This document shows positions 1 through 25,100 of a stretch of DNA of 64,000 bases, piece after piece (position 1 is the first letter of the stretch; each line of letters opens with the position of its first letter). The DNA is from Lamellibrachia satsuma (taxonomy: Eukaryota; Annelida; Polychaeta; Sabellida; Siboglinidae): NCBI GenBank assembly GCA_033239005.1, contig BSQZ01000054.1, positions 572,931 through 636,930 on the forward strand, in the 5' to 3' direction. The translations under genes were made by a program, and so were the position numbers. Below the pieces are notes generated by a model. That model saw only the letters and a list, made by a program, of their open reading frames with translations. It did not search any database and had not been told where the DNA came from.

Positions 1-572
1 TCCACACCGGCCACATACTTTAGACAATTCTAAAGGATACCATTGATTGAACAACTACCTAATGCATTGAAAAACTATTTCTGACCAATAACATGGACAC
101 GAAAAAACAGGGATGCAAATGGAATGGGAAATGTTTCATTTTCGGATGAATGTTAGCTGGGGTTCTGAAGCCCTCAACTGTAACAGTGTATTAAACTGCC
201 TGTCAAGCACTGGCAGTTTATAATGTTGCCCAATATGACGGGTGTCTTGGATGTGGTTACATGGCTACAATTTTTTCAGTGTAGGTGCAACTACAGAAGC
301 TAGAGTGGGCCTATCTTCTCAGGGGCTGTAATTAGAACATGAATTTCTGTATTTGTACTGCAGTTTAGCCAAATTTTAGGACCAGGTTCTCAAATTTGGA
401 TCTACAGCTGTATTGGGGGCCCGACAGTGAATCTAGTGGGCTGTGGATCCTGGACCAAGAATTTATTAAATGTGAGCTAGTCACTATCACTAATTGTCTT
501 TTTGTGTTCATGCTAGTTAATGTATTGTTTGCTGAAATGTTCTGTTATGGAAAGCCATTGCTCTGTCTGCAG
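1..572. other. HTRA2 intron, 3' part
   Basis: This stretch is upstream of the first recognisable HTRA2 exon and ends in a polypyrimidine tract and AG at 571-572. I looked for the conserved segment that precedes the protease core in HTRA2 (the region ending in a YIEI-type motif) and did not see it, so the earlier exons lie outside the window. Nothing else is recognisable here. Confidence 0.6.
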
Positions 573-3500
573 TAATCCAATGACCGGATCAAAGATGACT
601 ATGTCCAACGGGTCTGGCTTCATCGTGCGAGACGATGGCCTCATCTTAACCAATGCCCATGTGGTCGCCAACAAACAGTCAGTCAGAGTTCACCTGAACA
701 ACGGAAAGAAGTACGAAGGCTGGGTCCAGGCTGTCGACCCAGTGTCTGACCTTGCCACACTCAAGATAGATGCTGTATGTACAAATACAGCCTGAACTTG
801 TAATCTGTTCTCTTGTTACAAAATCACAGGAACATTGTAATGTTAATTATTTTATTTAGTTTATTATTATTGTCAAAAACATTACAAGTATTTATTCAAC
901 CAGTTTCTGTTGGTAAAATGTGTATTATGTTCTAATTGTCCAGTAAATTATGAACACCAGTTTTACAAACAGCACATTTGTGCAAATGGAATTGTACCAA
1001 AAAAGAATGAATTACCATCCATTTAATGTTACTAAGTTTCCGTGCTTGCTATCAAATATTAGCTACCAAAGAATACTAGGTGGCGTTATGCATGAACTAG
1101 GTAGACATGCTGTTTTCTTTTGGTTGGAATCTGTATATTTGACATGAAGTACCGTATAAATCCATAACAAAACTGTCATTGGTTAATCGGCCTATAGCAT
1201 TCTGATTCTGATCGAGTGTCGCCATCTGTCAGTACAGAATATACCTACATCAAACAAACTTCAAAGTACTTTTGCTTCAACTGCTACAAATTTGTCGATC
1301 AGTTTTATACTTTTTTGATGAAAACAAGGAAATTATATTTTCTCGTGGCAGATTTTTATGTAAATTTGTAAGAAATCCATTTAAATACGGGATACGTCCA
1401 TATTCCTCCCCAAATCTCAAAATTGTGTATTGAATATCTGTGATCCATGCAAAACAGCATGTCTAACTAGTTAACTACGATGTTCAGAGAATAAATCAAT
1501 GAAGAATCCATAAAAATAAATTAATGTATAACTAAAAGTAGATCCCTCAATGCAGAAAAATCTTCCTGTGCTGAAATTGGGAGATTCGGCTACCCTCCGG
1601 ACGGGTGAGTGGGTGGTTGCGGTTGGGAGCCCCCTCTCCCTTAGCAACACGGTAACAGTCGGCATTGTAAGCACCACACAACGGAAGAGCAAGGAAATAG
1701 GCATCCGCAACAAAGACATCGACTATATCCAGACGGATGCATTGATTACGGTAAGCTTTAATTGCTGCATGGAATTTCCACCGAAATTTCTGTAATTAAA
1801 ATGTTTTACATTTTTTTCAGCAAATGTCCAATTATGTCTTCAAAGTACTATGTTTTAAACGTACAGAGTCTGTTTTTATTGTAAAGTCATGTTACATAGT
1901 ATAAATAGCATCTTGGCCAATCAAACATGTTTTAATGACCACAATTTTTTTTTTAACACTTTAATTTGAATATTTCATCTTGAATGTCATGCTGACTGGT
2001 AATGGTAATGGTAACAGTTAATGGTAAAATTTAATTTAAAAACTGGGGCTCATTTAAGCACATTTTGGTGATGAAGATGTTAGAAAGGGTATTGTGTAGT
2101 TTATACTGTTATATACATATAGTTTATACTATTATATACATTGTACGTATAGTTTATACTATTCTACACATACAGTTTATACTATTATATACATATCATA
2201 GTTTATACTATTATATACATATAGTTTATACTATTCTATACATATAGTTTATACTATTCTACACATACAATTTGTGCTATTATATATATATAGTTTATGC
2301 TGTTATATACATATAGTTTATACTATACAACATGATTTTACGATAAAGCCAATTAGAAATCTGTAAATTTATTGAAGTTTATTTTAGAAGGATGGTCAAA
2401 ACTTATTCTACTGTCTAACGGGCTAATTTTATTTGTGTTTATTCATCTGCAATTGGTGCTATATGTGTTTTTAGCTGCCAGCTTGCTGTTGTAATATATC
2501 TACATCTTGTTTTAGCAGGTGGTTGTAACATCACATATATCTGTTTTGTTTCTAGTTTGGCCACTCGGGCGGGCCTCTCATTAACATGGTGAGTGAACTT
2601 TCTGCCTTAGGGGTCAGTCATTTTCCCATTAATGTTTTGTGTGATTGTAAAAGAATTCACCAATCAAAAATTATATAAAACTTCATAATATCTGCTGTCA
2701 TTATGATCCAAACAAGCAGAATGAGTTTGGTTAAAATCGCTTACTTCGAACCCTTTTAATCTTGTCATAAACATAGTTAACATAAAAATAGGCATTTTTT
2801 TTCAAAATATTGCGTCACCAATTAAATTTTTTTTTCAGTCTCATTTCAAATTCATTTTGCAAAAATTCAAACCTACCTAGTATCCAGTACGACAGGCTAG
2901 CTCATTTGTGCAACTTTTTTATGTAGTTTTATGAAATCATCAGACAAACTATTAAATTATTTAATTCTGCATGCAGAATTTATTGAAGTGAAAATGGAAA
3001 CACTGAAAACTCACAAATGTCGCCCTTGGTGAAATTTCAAAACTTTGTCATGTGATCGGCGAGAAGATGGAAGTCACGCCCATGATCAGCCTTGACCCCA
3101 CAAAGTGTTTACCGTTTTGGATATCCATTATTTTGAGCCTTACCAGATCTAACGGCTAAAGTCAATTCTTTCGATGATTTGAACAAAAATACGCACTTTT
3201 TAATTAAACTGACTGCGGATTTTACTTATACTATTCACACGCTACATATTAGGACATCAATGAATCGGATTTGCAATAGGCTAAATCAGTTGAGGATGCA
3301 GTTTTAATCTTTCTACTGGTGTTTGAACAATGTTTCTACCAAAATCCATGGGTGTCTTCAAGTCTACCTCATAACGCACCATCTCACTTCAGCTATAACA
3401 AAGACAAACACTGAAATCCGCCTCCTTGTGAATCGTAGGGACCACATTCATTAATTGAAACCAGTTAAAAGTGTAATTGTGATCTGACCCCTTCAATTAC

Positions 3501-6437
3501 AGCAGGCTACAGACCACTATTGTTTTCCCATTGACACCAATGCTAAATGTCAGTGAGACAATTCTACATTGTGTGTGAAGTTACGGTTATGTTTTGCTAA
3601 AACTTCTATACCTGTATACTTTTATTTGCCTTGTCAATGGCTTACACTAGCATTTCATTAAATCCTACAATTTGGTTTTCGACAAAATCAACGTAGAAGA
3701 GGCACTCCGTCATTTGTCGCTCAAACAAACTGGATTCGTCTTCACATATGTGGGGAATTTGTCCATCACTGCTACGTCCATATGCTGCCAACTAGCAGCT
3801 TGAAATTTAAACCTGTGTGCTGCAGAACCTTTGTAGTCTGCAAAAGTGGTCTTTCCCCATTCAGAAAAATGCTTTGGGGGCTTAAAATCTTTGAAGGGGG
3901 TACTATCTCAAAATGGCTTCATATTGAACCTGTTGATAAATGAACAATAATTTATTAGCAGAATAAAATAACATTACGATACTTCAATACTAATATTGTA
4001 GTTTCGTGGTCATGGAGTATGTCACGTTGTTTTGTAGGATGGAGAAGCAATTGGAATTAACGCCATGAAGGTGACAACTGGTATTTCCTTTGCTATACCC
4101 ATCGATTATGCAAAGACTTTCCTGGGCAAGGCAGATACGCTCGAGAAAAGAGGTGATGTTAATTGTTATGCTTACTAGTTGACAATAAGTATTGGATAAA
4201 GGTTATTCCGCCTTTGATGGTTTTAAAATTATATAACATACAATAGAGGAGCATGTGCTTTCACTTGCACATAGTTCAATTAATGTGACACAAATACTCA
4301 TCTTTTGTATACTTTCACATAGAAATAAAAAACATTTTATGCAACCAACAACGCAAGCCAGGTGTAAGGATATGAAAAGGCCAAATAAATGACGTTTATT
4401 AAGATTATGCCTAATGGCATATTATTCCGATTAAAAGCATGAAGTGTGGACCCTGTAACATGCGCCAAGCCTGTGGCTGAGCCTCATACAAAGCCGCCTG
4501 GACACAATGCTCCCAGAGCCCACACTTCGACATAGCAATACAGTACATGTAGTAATATTCCTACAACACAAGACAATTCATGGCATCGTCACCAGCACAT
4601 TAAGACATTAACCCAATACCGACAATACTTGACACAAACCTATTTGCATATACTGCATCACTGGACTACACTACTTGCTAAAATTCCTACTCTATATATT
4701 TTTGTAACCTAAAAGGTGGGGCCATAACGCCACCGTTCACCGAAACCTGTGAACACCCCCACCAACAATCACATATAAATAAAAAAAATTTTTTTCAAAC
4801 TAATGTGTTTGATTACCTTTGTTTAGTAGTACCATAAATGCACGATGGCAGTGATGCAAAGCACATTAAATTTTTATAAGTAATAGCAATAATAATGTTG
4901 GACACAAAATGTAAGAAACCTATTAACTTTCAAGTTTTGAGACGGTCCGCTCTTGTTGCAGGTCAACCGAAGGGTTGGTTTGGTTTTGGCTCCCAGTCTT
5001 CCTCTGAACCCAGCAAGACAAAGCGGCGTTACATGGGGATTACCATGCTCACCCTTGTCCCTAGTATTATTCAAGAACTCAAGCTTCGTCATCAAGACTT
5101 CCCCTCTGATGTCGATCATGGTGTCCTCGTGCACAAGGTCGTGGTGGGGTCACCCGCATTCAAGTAAGTGCACAAAGGTCATGTCTTTGGTTTTGGTTAT
5201 ACAATTGACTCCACTTAACAGAATCAAAATGGCTGGGACGAATCATTACTATTCCCGCTGCGCTAAAATGTGCAGCTGAGTAGAATCACATCTACCGCTT
5301 AATAGAATATAATACACGAAAAACAATAAATATTATATTGTAGCACAAAATAAAAGGTTTTTTTGGAAAGCCCCACTTATGTTTTTGACTATAGATCAGT
5401 GTTTTTGATGTGAAAGATGATATATTGTACATGTAAAACATTACATGAATTTAAATATTATTGGCTGTAACTGCTGCAATGCCGACAAGCCCTGACTCTA
5501 CGTCAAACTCAGTACAGTCATTTCCACGTCATTCTGATTAAATTTTTTTTACAGAAATTCACTGCAGAGAACCAGTCGCTTAATATAATCGAATTGAATT
5601 GCGTTGACCCAAAGTAATTCCGTTAGCTTGAATCCACTGTACTTGTTTCTTTTAAAATATTGATATGTTAAAAACTTGACATTCACTTGGAGCCTGATTG
5701 ACTAAATTGAATCAATGCGAATCAATTTGTATATTAATAGTTTTATTAACAAGTGACCTTTTTTTATTGTCATACTTTTGCATTGATTACATATTTAAAT
5801 TAATTGTCATGTTTGTGTTTAGTTTATACAATGCCATGTTTATTTTTAATTCAGTAACACATAATGAAAATCATAATCAAATACCAATCAAAGAACATGG
5901 ATTGACTTTAAATAAATAAAATCAACTTAAATAAAACATCTTATTTTTTCCAGAAGACAAATCGTGATTTTTCAGCCCTGAACCTATCACACTATTACGT
6001 TCACCGTCTGGTTTTACCCTACAATGTAAATTTTCAGTTTGCATTGTCATATACTGCTTCCCGGTGATGTACCCAGACCAGAGGCCAAGTACATTTTCAT
6101 GAGTAAAAGTACATTGATGTGTAAGTAGGCCCCTACAAGTACAAAAGAGGAGTACAAGTACATTTCCATGAGTATGTATGAGTACTTCAAAACATGTACT
6201 CTAGTGTATTAGCATCGAGTACTTCTGCCCATTGTCTGGCTGTACCAGTTTATCCTGTTTTGTTTCAGCGGTGGTCTCAGACCAGGAGACATCATCATGA
6301 AGATAAACGGCAAAGACGTGTCGTCATCGACTGATGTGTATGCCAGTGTCGAGAGTGGCAAGGACCTCACTCTATCCGTGCAGCGGGGCTACGAGAGGAC
6401 CATACTGACGATCTCTCCTGAGGACCTTGAGTACTGA
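573..6437 (+). CDS. HTRA2: HTRA2/Omi serine protease, 3' six exons (5' partial)
   Basis: Trypsin-like ATP-independent protease of the mitochondrial intermembrane space, known for protein quality control and, after release, IAP binding. Exons: 573-774, 1556-1750, 2556-2588, 4038-4152, 4962-5163, 6269-6437; all introns GT-AG and all phases agree, giving 304 visible residues and a TGA stop. The catalytic triad is visible: His in TNAHVV (exon 573-774), Asp in SDLATLKI (same exon) and Ser in GHSGGP (exon 2556-2588). The last two exons encode the linker and PDZ domain ([26 protein letters not shown]). The MLTL and HGVLVHKV segments match HTRA2 rather than HTRA1/3. The transit peptide, membrane segment and IAP-binding motif are upstream of the window. 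Odd point: the active-site loop reads T-F-G-H-S-G-G, where the family normally has Asp/Asn and Asn at the positions of T and H. Confidence 0.93.
1155..1465. repeat. Interspersed repeat family R4, copy 1
   Basis: About 300 bp inside an HTRA2 intron that reappears in diverged form at 45605-45842, sharing blocks such as the CATTGGTTAATC segment, the CGCCATCTGTCAGT segment and ATACCTACATCAAACAA in the same order. No open reading frame. Probably a non-autonomous mobile element; class not determined. Confidence 0.6.
2095..2335. repeat. AT-rich minisatellite, about 23-bp unit
   Basis: Imperfect tandem copies built around ATAGTTTATACTATTATA with variable TACATAT spacers, in the HTRA2 intron between exons 1556-1750 and 2556-2588. 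The units are partly self-complementary. Confidence 0.8.
2815..3310 (+). repeat. Interspersed repeat family R1, copy A
   Basis: Roughly 500 bp repeated in this window: forward here and at 22660-23135, reverse at 6500-6995, with fragments at 7050-7140, 8830-9060, 12735-12845, 27105-27240, 43600-43890 and 48110-48225. Shared landmarks are the CCTACCTAGTATCCA block near the start, CGCCCATGATCA in the middle and GGCTAAATCAGTTGAGG at the end. No coding capacity seen. The rest of this HTRA2 intron (2589-4037) shows nothing recognisable. Confidence 0.75.
5205..5645. mobile_element. Possible non-autonomous DNA element with short inverted ends
   Basis: The left end begins with a GACTCCACTTAACAGAATC-type sequence and the right end closes with GAATCCACTGT, which is roughly its reverse complement. 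A similar start (GGACTCTGCTTAATAGGATC) occurs at 47018-47038. No ORF. Boundaries and class are uncertain; it lies in the HTRA2 intron before the last exon. Confidence 0.35.
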
Positions 6438-6499
6438 GTGTCTGTCAGTATCCCATGTGTTCAAGGTTCCTCCTCAGTTCATTGTTTTCTCACTCGTCT

Positions 6500-6995
6500 C
6501 GGACTAATTTTGGGAAAAATTGAACCTATCTGGTATCGACTATGACATGCTGATTTAGCCTATAGCAAATCTGGTTCATCGGTGTCTAAACAGGTAGTGT
6601 GTGAATAGTTTATGTAACATCCGCAGTCGATTTAATAAAAAAAATGCTTATTTTTTTTCAAATCATCGAAAGAACTGACTTTAGTCATTAGATCTGGTAA
6701 GGATCAAAATAGTGGATATCCAAAATGGTAAACACTGTGGGTGACTGCTGATCATGGGCGTGACTTCCATCCTTTTGCCGATCACATGACAAAGTTACAA
6801 AATTTCACCAAGAAAAATTGTGATTTTTCAGCAATTCTATTTTCACTTCAGTTAATGCTTCAACAAGCATTAACTAATTTAATAATTGGTCTGACGATTT
6901 CACAAAAACTACATACAAAAGTTGCACAAAAGAGCTAGCATGTTGCAGTGGATACTAGGTAGGTTTTTTTTTTTGCAATATTAATATGAAATGAG
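6500..6995 (-). repeat. Interspersed repeat family R1, copy B (reverse)
   Basis: Reverse-complement copy of the element at 2815-3310. It is followed by three near-identical AAAATCAAATTGATTA units (about 6998-7060) and then by a forward fragment of the R1 end (7050-7140), so two copies or a nested insertion are present. Confidence 0.75.
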
Positions 6996-7144
6996 ACTAG
7001 CAAAAAAATCAAATTGATTAAAAAAAAATCAAATTGATTAAAAAAAAATCAAATTGATTAAGCACCTTTAAACTATCTGAACATCAACAAACCTGATTCA
7101 TGATGTGCTAAATCAGTTGCAGAGCGAGTTTTAAAGGTGCCGAG

Positions 7145-7390
7145 TTCTATTGTAAAATTATGTTGCATAGTGTAAGCTATGTCTGTTCTAGCGTCTTGAC
7201 CGCCTATACGTGTTTTAATGAACCACAGTTTTAAAACAATTTGACCAATATCTGTTTAATTTGAATGTTTTAAGTCAAATTTCAGCGAGATCAACATTCA
7301 TAAAAATATGTTCAAAATAAAAAAATTCATTGGATGGTTTGGATGTTAAAACAGATATAAATAATATATTCTATATAGCATGATTCTATG
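7145..7390. mobile_element. Foldback element, family R3
   Basis: The two ends are imperfect reverse complements (AGCTATGTCTGTTCTAGCG-type left end; a TTAAAACAGATATAAATAAT-type right end). Related copies are at 9840-10050, 29640-29900 and 39780-40010, and probably 13050-13160. No ORF. Resembles a MITE. Confidence 0.5.
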
Positions 7391-7663
7391 ATACAAACGG
7401 TCAGATCTTGTACCTTTATGCGACATGGCAACCTTATGACAACCGGTATTTCAACCTGCAACAGGTTCATGTATATAGAATTACCCGACTTTTTTCTAGT
7501 TATACTTCACCACCCGTGCCTTGGTGTGTTCTCTTTGCCTCTCTGTGGAGAAACTCGGGTTGAGAGTTCAGAAAGGTCAATAACCCCTTTATTTTTGCAA
7601 GTTTATGTACATGTATTTATTGCAGATCACAAACACATTAAGACAAATATTAAAGGAAGCATC

Positions 7664-7793
7664 GCTACCTTTCAGAGTCTTGAATATTAGCTTGACGGAG
7701 CTTTCAGAACCCTCTCATGTCCCTTCGCCTGTGTCATTTTGAGAGGGTTCCCAAAGCTCCGTCGAGCTAATATTCAAGACTCGTAAAGGTAGC
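7664..7793. repeat. Long near-perfect inverted repeat (hairpin)
   Basis: Arms of about 54 bp, starting GCTACCTTTCAGAGTC and closing ACTCGTAAAGGTAGC, separated by about 25 bp. Only a few mismatches. RNA across it would form a stable stem. Probably a foldback element. Confidence 0.85.
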
Positions 7794-8370
7794 TAAACAT
7801 CCTGTTATGTGAATTCAACAGAGGCCGATAACAACATATATAGTGATACGAAGGAAAATGTTACTCGTAATTCATATACAATGTAGCAGCAAATCGAAAG
7901 AATACAGATGCATTGTGGATAGTTCACTGTATTGTGGTCATGTGACATGCCCTGCAGGCACAGAGCTTGCATGGAGAGGTTTGTACAGCTTCTCCAGGTT
8001 CTATTTCACCCCATAGAGCTTCCCTGTGGTTGAGACACGTTGCTGTCCGAGACATTGGAGAGGCAAATAAAATAGGTCTTCAGACAATCTCTACTTGATC
8101 GTGGTGATTTCTTCAGACGGATGCAACAATAAAGGACCCGTGTCGGAGTAATACAAAATACCTAAATACTAATAAAATACTAACTCGGCTAATTGTGAAA
8201 TTGTATATAACTTTTGGGGTTTTCGTAGAATAACCTTAAATAAAGCGGTATGGAAACAACTGCATGACTTCTTGTTTAATTAACAAAATACACTTTCACA
8301 CAGTAAAAGAATCATAAAATGACAGTTACTCAGATTCTGTAATTATTCTGTAATACATTATTTAATATTT

Positions 8371-20962
<12,592 letters not shown>

Positions 20963-22179
20963 CTTTCCCCTGTTCAGTGAACAGCTCCACCTATCGTTAA
21001 TTCTTGTTTGATTTCCCGATTTCACGGCACCTTACACGCAGGTACGTTCACGTAAAATCCACTAGGTGGCGCAACGAGCGCGGGGTGGATGTATGTTGGA
21101 TTTATGTTCACCAGGTGGCACCAGTAATCTGCAGTTTTTAGATCAGTGGTTTTTGACAAGTGAGGCGTTTTGATAATTCTATTACCAGCTTAAAGACATT
21201 ATGATTTTTTAAAGAATAATAATCAAACTGTTTAATTTTAGCAATTACCTTTGCAATGGATACATTTATGTGTTAATTAAAAAGTATGTTCCGTATGCCA
21301 ACTGTTTTTATCTTTGGTTTTAGCGTGTCGGTGGGCGATATTAGACTGCATTATCATATATGGGCATGGCCAAAAGTCAGGGAAGTGCCGTCAAACAGCA
21401 TATGTTAAGTGTTTGGAGCCATGTAGCAAAGTGTCAGTTTAAATGTATTCTAATTTGTACACGTACTGATCAAGTTGAAATTGCCAGGACACCCTTTGCC
21501 TTTCATACTTACTTACTTAGCCTTAGGTTTACGTAAGTTCTTCCTGGCCGTGGCGTAGGTGGTGGCCTCGGTGGTCAGATCTTGAACTTTCCCTTGGAAT
21601 GCTCTACGACTTCTGGCAAGACAGCTTTGTAGTTGTAGTGAAACTCCTCAGTACTCCAATGTCTATCTAGATGGTTTTTAAATGAGTTGATGCTTGGGGC
21701 AGTTATAACTACTTCCGGTAGATCATTCCATAATCTGGTAACTCTAAGTGAGAAGCTTTCTTTTCTAACATTTGTACAAGCACGTTCTATAAACAATTTC
21801 AAACTATGACCCCTTGTTCCTTCCCTTGTATCACTGTCTTTGTGCAGCTTAATAATGTTAGATACGTCATATTTCCCAAGGAGCAGTTTATATATACCTC
21901 AATCATATCACCACGAGTTCATCTATATGCAAGTGTAGGAAGTTTCAATATCTGAAGTCTTTCCTCATAAGGAATATTTCATTCAAAGAATCAAAGCCAA
22001 TTAGCCTAGCATTGCCATTAGTCTTAGCTTAGGCAATGCGGTCCTAATCAAAGACAAATATAGACACTAGCCGTATCAGCTGTATTTGCCACAAATGAGG
22101 ATGCATGCATATTTTAATGTAACATTATTTTCTTTTAGGCCACTTCATTAATGCCACTTGACTTATCCTCCGACTCACC
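20963..22179. promoter_or_regulatory. Shared 5' region of divergent GALC and GPAT2 genes
   Basis: The start codons of the two genes face away from each other about 1.2 kb apart, so both promoters must lie here or in nearby untranslated exons. No TATA box stands out. A LINE remnant occupies 21490-22000, leaving about 500 bp on the GALC side and about 180 bp on the GPAT2 side as unique sequence. The promoter role is inferred from gene arrangement only. Confidence 0.5.
21490..22000 (-). mobile_element. LINE 3' fragment (C-terminal RT tail and 3' end)
   Basis: Minus-strand reading shows KLFIERACTNVRKESFSLRV, RLWNDLPEVV and SINSFKNHLDRHW, the typical C-terminus of CR1/jockey-class ORF2, then about 80 bp of 3' UTR ending in an AAGT-rich tail. 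A second copy is at 47500-47910. 5' truncated and frameshifted upstream. Confidence 0.9.
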
Positions 22180-25100
22180 ATGGCAGAAACGTTGCATAAA
22201 CTTCAGCATATCTATGCCAAGTGGGAGACACGTAACCCTCGCCAGGATAACTCTGGACACCCTGCCTCTGTCCAGTTACATCCCGGTGGCTGCCATTCTG
22301 TCACGGAAAGTGGCAAGCAGGCTTGGAGACGGAAGTTTGGAAATCTTGGTCCGGCCCCTATCAGACGACAGAAGTATTCCAGAGGAAAGCCTGCTGCCAT
22401 TTCGACAGTGAGTTGGTCTTGTCAGTGGGTTGTTGTCATATTTTATTAATATTTATTTGATCCTGCTTTGTAGATATTTCCTGAAGAAACACATCCTTGA
22501 AATTTATGGTTTGACCACTTTTTAGATAAAGTTCAGTTGTTTTCCAAATCCCAATTTGTCTTTCAATGTTATTCCAACTTACAATTAATCATTAAGCCCA
22601 TGTTGGTGATTACATTTCAATACATTGGTTGGTTGCAATCTAATGCAACATTTTAGTTAAAGGTGCCTCTTCAATTAGATTTTTTTGCTAGTCTCATTTC
22701 AAATTAATTTTGTGAAAAACCAAACCCACCTAGTATCCATAGCTCCTATGTGCAACATTTCTATGTAGTTTTTGTGAAATCATCAGACAAACTATTAAAA
22801 TACTTAATGCTTGTTGAAGCATTAAGTGAAGTGAAAATTGAAATGCTGAAAAATCACGATTTTCACCCTTGGTGAAATTTCGTAACTTTGTTTTGTGATC
22901 GACAACAGGATTGAATTCACGCCCATGATCAACATTGATTCGCACAGTGTTTGCCATTTTGGATATCTACTATTTTGATCCTTACCAGATCTAACTACTG
23001 AAATAAATTCATTCGATGATTTGAACAAAAATTGAATTTTTTTATTAAACAGACTGCGCATATTACATAAACTAGTCACACACTGGACATAAGTGAAACG
23101 GATTCGCGATGGGCTGAGCCATTTGAGGAAGCAGCTTCAACATATAATGTTATTGTAAGTGTAAATATTTGTGTGTAAATTGGATAAAATTGCAAAACGG
23201 TACAATGTAGTGGTGAATGCAGTAAGTGTACCACATAAACAATATTAAAATTGTAAAAAAAAATTTGTTTTAGGCGCCACCTGTTGGTTCATTGTCACAA
23301 AAATAGCTCGCAACTTTTGTATGGTACAACTAGCCCCGGTCTCCCCATGGTTAATTGAAGTCAAGGACTTGTGTGCTGATGGAAAGACAGATGAATGTGT
23401 TTTTATAATCTGCGATATCCACTCAAATCTCAGTTCAACCATCATTCTGTTCTATGATGTTACTACACAAATTGTTTTATAAGTTGATAACTTTATTATT
23501 TGCTCTTCCACAGTCACTGGTGACGTCATCCAGTCTTGGATTCTTCAAGATCACACCTACTGTGCTGCCATCTGTTGCCCAAGTGCGCCCCCTGCTGGGC
23601 CGCTGCTGCAGTTGCATGCCTTCATGTAGGGTAGGTTGAGTAGCAGGTAAAACCATAAAAGTGGTCGGAGGGGCATTATTGCAATAGGTAGTAAATAATT
23701 TATATTGTAGTAGAACTCTTGTGTAGTGAAGGTAGGATAATACTAGGATTAGAAGTGGTTCCTGTCTTAGCAGTGAAACATGATCAATGAAAGATGGCTT
23801 CACTTCCAGCAAAATGTCAATAACCAAACACTGAAGTATAATGAAATAGAATAATTTTTGCTGTCCCGAGTGTCAGAAACTAACATTTGCACACATTTTT
23901 ATAAAGCTATGTAATTATTGATAATACACAATTAGTTAACGTATACACAATAGACAATTGAATGCTTTGGCTGACTTGTATTCATTGACAGATCTCTGCA
24001 TGATGTCTAGAGCTGCATGACACATGCAAGCATGCTTGCATGATGACAGATTATGTGTGTACATGGTCATATACATTCTTTGTTTAAATAATGGGTATAT
24101 TTTTTTCATATCAACAGATGTGTACATAGTTTTTATTGTAATGCAAATTTAATAAAATAGTTTTATTTTCTGCATGTTCTCCAGGAGGAGTTGTATAACG
24201 ATGGCATTAAGGACATGCAGCTGCAGAATCTATTGCGATCCAGTACGCAAATGTAAGTTGACAGGTTTTTAGCATATATAAAATTCTTAATTTATTTTTG
24301 TGTGTGGGTGTGCATCAAGTTTAGTCATATGTTTCACAATTAAAAAATTAACTTTAAAAATTTTTTGAAACACAATTATTTAGCTGATAGGAACATATAA
24401 AAGTGTTTAACTAGAGAAGTAATATATCGGAAGGTGATTTATTCTTAACATGAAATCATTGGAAATTTTGCAAACAAGACTATATTATGTGTTAAACAAA
24501 AATATCTTTATTCTAATAATTTCTACAAGCAATGGACATTCGTTGTTCAAATCATATATGTTGCAACTTCTCAGTTGCTTGATATTGATATTGCTAACTA
24601 TTAAATATATTGATATGTACACCCCTTTATTGTATTACTTCAGACTCTGCAATGGATCTACAAAGACATTTAGCATCTACCAGTTGTTATGTGATAGCCG
24701 CAGCTACAGATATCCTGATGTGACAGCCGCTGTGAGACGCAGTGAAAGGTGGGATTTTGACCCTTAGAAAGCATGACAAGATTTGGCGTTTTATTTGATC
24801 CTTGTGACTCTATCTAAATTGTTCTCATTTCTATTCTCAACATATCTTTCTTGAGTTTTGTTAATAAAATCAGAATATTCCAACCATCTGTCGAATGTGC
24901 TCTCTGTGATAATGATAAAATTAAGAGACTGTTATTTATTGTCTACAAAATTACGCAAGAATAAAGAGAATAGCAGCACTATTTGAAATAATTGCATTAA
25001 ATATAAAAACGGAGACAGCTATCCTGTCTTAGTGCAGTGCATTTGACTTCTGGGAAATTCCTGCTTATTCCCAAATTTCATGGCTAGATTCCCACTAACC

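Larger units (their letters stand above)
6438..8370. other. HTRA2-GALC tail-to-tail intergenic region
   Basis: Holds the HTRA2 3' UTR, repeats R1 and R3 and a hairpin. An AATAAA hexamer lies near 6633 inside the R1 copy and could serve as the HTRA2 polyadenylation signal. No gene is visible from 7800 to 8370. Confidence 0.6.

Noticed and set aside
21575..21802. Small host gene between GALC and GPAT2
   Set aside because: The translation matches the C-terminal tail of a LINE reverse transcriptase and a second copy occurs at 47500-47910.
22151..22411. GPAT2 start at the upstream ATG (22151)
   Set aside because: That frame joins exon 2 in the wrong phase and meets a stop at once; the ATG at 22180 joins correctly.
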